From: Leptospirillum sp037442005
Lineage (GTDB): Bacteria > Nitrospirota > Leptospirillia > Leptospirillales > Leptospirillaceae
Reading direction: 5' to 3'
Assembly: GCA_037442005.1 (NCBI GenBank)
Contig: JBBIRA010000054.1
Location: 1-9,242 of the forward strand
Length of the DNA stretch: 9,242 nucleotides
The position numbers and the translations under genes are program-made. A model generated the notes under the pieces. It ran no database searches. It was not told where the DNA came from and saw only the letters and a program-made list of their open reading frames with translations. Below are positions 6,965-9,242 of the stretch, in pieces. Numbering within the stretch: position 1 is the first letter of the stretch; every line of letters begins with the position of its first letter.

Positions 6965-7678
6965 CTACTCCGCTTTGGAGCGGGCCCAGAGATAATCTTC
7001 GGGAGTGGTGACCTTCCGGTTTTCTTCGGAGCCGGGAATAATCCGGACCGGAAAACCTCCAAAGATCAGAAGCCCCGCTTCATCGGTAAAATCGGGGTCC
7101 CCGGAAGACAACGCTTTCCGGAGAGCCGAAACAAAAGAGTCAAAAGGGGCTCCCTGGGGCGTCTGGGCTCGAAAGAGCCCCTCTCTCGGAACCACCGAGG
7201 AAATCGTCACAGCGACAGGATCAATCTCCCCCCTCCAGAGCGTATCGGCAAGCGGAAGCCCCACCGCCATTGAGCAACCTTCCGACAGGGCGGCAATCGA
7301 TCGATCCAGAATCTCCCGGGAGAGAAAGGGGCGCGCCGCATCATGCACAAGTAAAGACATCGGTCTGGGATTGAAACGTTCCAGAAGCTCTATTCCCCGA
7401 TAAACGGTGTCCTGACGTCTCTTTCCCCCTTTATAAAGGTGGATTCGACCTGACGCCCATTCATCGGGATAGAGCCGTCCCAGCTCTTCTTCGATCAGCG
7501 GGATACGATCTGCAGACAATCCCAGAAGAACACGATCGATCGATGGATGAGCCAGAAACAGCTCCAGGGAATAGCTGTACATCGGCCGGTTCCCAAGTGG
7601 AAGAAACTGTTTCGGAACCGGTGTCCCCACCCGGAGCCCCGAACCTCCTGCCGCCATGAGGACGCTGACACCCTGCAT
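6965..7678 (-). CDS. ispD: 2-C-methyl-D-erythritol 4-phosphate cytidylyltransferase
   Basis: IspD joins CTP and methylerythritol phosphate to give CDP-methylerythritol, the third step of the MEP pathway. With the start chosen here it has 237 residues, matching E. coli IspD (236). The nucleotide-binding loop is at 9-25 (AAGGSGLRVG then PKQF), GGKRRQDTVYRG at 84-95, VHDAARPF at 111-118 (Asp113), RAQTPQGA at 170-177, DFTDEA at 196-201 and RKVTTPEDYLWA at 221-232 (Lys222). Upstream in-frame ATGs at 7723, 7708 and 7702 would add 8 to 15 residues and overlap the previous gene. ATG 7678 sits 4 bp after that gene's stop with AGGA 8 bases upstream and starts right at the first beta strand, so it is preferred. 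It is followed by ispF, the common pairing. Confidence 0.96.
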   Translation of the reverse strand: MQGVSVLMAAGGSGLRVGTPVPKQFLPLGNRPMYSYSLELFLAHPSIDRVLLGLSADRIPLIEEELGRLYPDEWASGRIHLYKGGKRRQDTVYRGIELLERFNPRPMSLLVHDAARPFLSREILDRSIAALSEGCSMAVGLPLADTLWRGEIDPVAVTISSVVPREGLFRAQTPQGAPFDSFVSALRKALSSGDPDFTDEAGLLIFGGFPVRIIPGSEENRKVTTPEDYLWARSKAE

Positions 7679-7682
7679 CTCT

Positions 7683-8708
7683 TTATTCCTGGCGGCTTTC
7701 ATTGTCATCCCGTAATTTTCCAAAGATCATTCTTCCCGCCGAGGTCTGAAGAACGGATGTCACCGAAACCTCGACATTTTTTCCGATTGACTTTCTCGCA
7801 TTATCAACAACAATCATCGTTCCGTCATCGAGGTAGGCGATCGCCTGTCCGAACTCTTTGCCTTCCTTGACGAGGTAGATCCGCATGATCTCCCCCGGAA
7901 GAACTACCGGCTTGACGGCGTTGGCGAGATCATTGATGTTCAGAACTCGAACACCCTGGAGCTCGGCAACCTTGTTCAGATTCAGGTCATTGGTGATGAT
8001 CCGGGCTTTCATCCGGCGCGCCAGCGCCACAAGCTTCGCGTCCACATCTTTGATGTGGGGAAAGTCCTCATCGGTAATCTGGATCTTGATCTGGTTCATG
8101 GACCTCATCCGATGGAGAATATCAAGCCCTCGCCGGCCCCGGGCCCGTTTCAGTCCGTCGGCGGAGTCTGCGATATACTGAAGCTCCTGGATGACAAACT
8201 GCGGCAGGTAAAAAATCCCTTCCAGAAAGTCGGTCGCGCAGATATCGGCAATACGACCGTCGATGATCACACTTGTATCGAGGACCTTCGGGGGTATTGC
8301 CCGGTATCCTTCGAGCCAGAAAGACAGGATCGAGCCGGCATGCTGGAATTCCCGACCGGCCCGGATCCCCGTAATGAGTCCAAAGTACCCCATGATGAGT
8401 CCGATAAAGACGTCCATCGGGGCGGTCTGCTCAAGCGACATGTGAAACAGGGTTCCGGTCGAGTAGGTCAAAAGCCCCCCGGCGATCAGCCCGCCATAAA
8501 GTCCGACGAGACCGCCCAAAACAATACGCAGGGGAAACTTTCCAAAAAGATATTGGACCAGGATCGCCGACCCGCCCACCGCCATGCCGATTCCCAGGCC
8601 GACAGGCCAGGGATCTTCACGGATGACGGTAAAGACGTAGATGCCGGCCACCGCTGTGACAACGAGAAAAAGCATCTGGGTAATCATGGATCGGGTGAGC
8701 TTTTTCAT
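7683..8708 (-). CDS. Membrane-anchored PIN-TRAM domain protein (YacL family)
   Basis: The 341-residue protein has three parts. Residues 10-115 carry four likely membrane helices (about 10-28, 36-54, 62-82 and 98-115). Residues 141-262 form a PIN domain with the acidic residues expected for metal-dependent RNA cleavage: Asp144 in LDTSVIIDGR, Glu175, Asp223 in DVDAK and Asp241 in TNDLN. Residues about 268-332 form a TRAM domain, a predicted RNA-binding fold. This matches Bacillus YacL and homologues found next to ispD in many bacteria. A role as a membrane-bound RNase is predicted by the domains; the substrate is not established. The start ATG 8708 follows the ligase-family gene by 34 bp and has only a weak ribosome site (GGA at a long spacing). 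The antisense 219-codon frame over it is a shadow. Confidence 0.93.
   Translation of the reverse strand: MKKLTRSMITQMLFLVVTAVAGIYVFTVIREDPWPVGLGIGMAVGGSAILVQYLFGKFPLRIVLGGLVGLYGGLIAGGLLTYSTGTLFHMSLEQTAPMDVFIGLIMGYFGLITGIRAGREFQHAGSILSFWLEGYRAIPPKVLDTSVIIDGRIADICATDFLEGIFYLPQFVIQELQYIADSADGLKRARGRRGLDILHRMRSMNQIKIQITDEDFPHIKDVDAKLVALARRMKARIITNDLNLNKVAELQGVRVLNINDLANAVKPVVLPGEIMRIYLVKEGKEFGQAIAYLDDGTMIVVDNARKSIGKNVEVSVTSVLQTSAGRMIFGKLRDDNESRQE
7687..7690 (-). promoter_or_regulatory. Shine-Dalgarno site that decides the ispD start
   Basis: The minus strand reads AGGA, 8 bases before ATG 7678. The TAA stop of the upstream PIN-TRAM gene (7685-7683) falls inside the spacer, so terminating ribosomes would be placed to restart on ispD. 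Confidence 0.55.
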
Positions 8709-8742
8709 GGCTGAAGGTCCGTTTCTGTTTCAGGTTGAGCGT

Positions 8743-9242
8743 TCAATTGGGGCCTCTATCGAAGACAAAATCCCGTTGGGAGACCGGTGTTTCCCATGGG
8801 AGCAGGGTGAGACACATGATCAGCATCAGAAGCATCGAACCGGAGGCACCCCAGATCGGATGCACAATGCCGGCCAACAGCATATTCGTCACGGTCGCGG
8901 CGTAAAGGAGGACTCCCCTGGGAGGTTTCCCGTCTTCCCTTGGCCGTTGTCTTAATGTACGACCCCACAGAATGATCCACAGGGTCATGGAGGCGACTCC
9001 CAACGAGCCATATTCACCCAGAAAATTGAAAAAAATGTTATGGCCATGGGCGGCATAGTCCTGCAAATGATACAGGCGATGAATATTCGGCATCTGGAAG
9101 GTATCCGGCCCGATCCCCAAAAGGGGATGGGCCTTCCACATGGCGATCGCCCCCTCCCAGGTGCTGTAACGGGAAACAAAAGATCCGTCATGGGTGGGAG
9201 CCAGTGCCGTCATTATTTCCGTTCTCACGGGGGCAATGACCA
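8743..9242 (-). CDS. O-antigen ligase/polymerase family membrane protein (Wzy_C), 5' part cut by window edge
   Basis: The frame is open to the right edge (from base 9240), so only the C-terminal 165 residues are visible; the GTG at 9228 is internal, not a start. The visible part has the Wzy_C/WaaL pattern: RYSTWEGAIAMWKAHPLLGIGPDTF, then HGHNIFFNFLGEYGSLG with the conserved histidine of the large periplasmic loop, then three hydrophobic segments and a short polar tail. Family members ligate undecaprenyl-diphosphate glycan to lipid A-core (WaaL), polymerise O-units (Wzy) or glycosylate pilins (PglL). Which of these applies cannot be decided without the N-terminal part. It ends 34 bp before the PIN-TRAM gene and is the first of several envelope-glycan genes in the window. 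Confidence 0.85.
   Translation of the reverse strand, partial: VIAPVRTEIMTALAPTHDGSFVSRYSTWEGAIAMWKAHPLLGIGPDTFQMPNIHRLYHLQDYAAHGHNIFFNFLGEYGSLGVASMTLWIILWGRTLRQRPREDGKPPRGVLLYAATVTNMLLAGIVHPIWGASGSMLLMLIMCLTLLPWETPVSQRDFVFDRGPN

Noticed and set aside
8055..8714. Plus-strand 219-codon frame antisense to the PIN-TRAM gene
   Set aside because: It is the longest plus-strand frame but matches no known motif, is rich in Asp, Lys, Pro and Gly as expected of an antisense shadow, and covers a gene with strong domain evidence.
8709..8790. A promoter before the PIN-TRAM gene
   Set aside because: TTGTCT-like hexamers occur, but no -10 box at the right spacing could be found; a promoter here remains possible but unsupported.

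Overview
All ten protein-coding genes that I can support lie on the minus strand, so the window is read from right to left. About 98% of it is coding. Neighbouring genes overlap by a few bases or are separated by at most 70 bp, which is the layout of one long transcript or of two or three nested ones. No tRNA, rRNA, CRISPR array, insertion sequence or clear promoter or terminator was seen. The genes point to a Gram-negative bacterium with lipopolysaccharide (a heptosyltransferase-like GT9 enzyme and a Wzy/WaaL-type ligase) that makes isoprenoids by the MEP pathway. Base composition is moderately GC-rich and even throughout, with no sign of a transferred island. The style and gene order would fit a Nitrospirota such as Leptospirillum, but that is a guess from general impression and not a database match.

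Layout in transcription order. (1) The C-terminal part of an O-antigen ligase/polymerase family membrane protein, cut by the right edge (8743-9242). (2) A housekeeping block: a YacL-type membrane-anchored PIN-TRAM protein (7683-8708), ispD (6965-7678), ispF (6379-6894) and cysE/epsC (5616-6356). (3) An envelope-glycan block: a PAP2 lipid phosphatase (5029-5619), a GT39 membrane glycosyltransferase (3381-5039), a GT9 heptosyltransferase-like enzyme (2165-3349), a DPM1-like GT2 polyprenyl-phosphate sugar synthase (1317-2165) and a second GT39 glycosyltransferase (1-1320) cut by the left edge.

The parts form a plausible chain. IspD and IspF feed isoprenoid precursor into polyprenol lipid. The DPM1-like GT2 could charge polyprenyl phosphate with a sugar on the cytoplasmic face. 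The two GT39 enzymes could use that lipid-linked sugar on the periplasmic face. The PAP2 protein could dephosphorylate a polyprenyl diphosphate or lipid A. GT9 would extend a lipid core in the cytoplasm and the ligase would join or polymerise glycan in the periplasm. The individual families are clear; the joint pathway, the sugars and the acceptors are inference.

The points most worth a second look are the two GT39 paralogues flanking a GT9/GT2 pair, the shared use of rare start codons (TTG, TTG, GTG) in the glycan block, a four-cysteine cluster at the N terminus of the GT9 enzyme, a 19-bp exact in-frame repeat shared by the GT9 and GT2 genes, and cysE being followed by a lipid phosphatase instead of a cysteine gene. 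I did not find a wholly new system.
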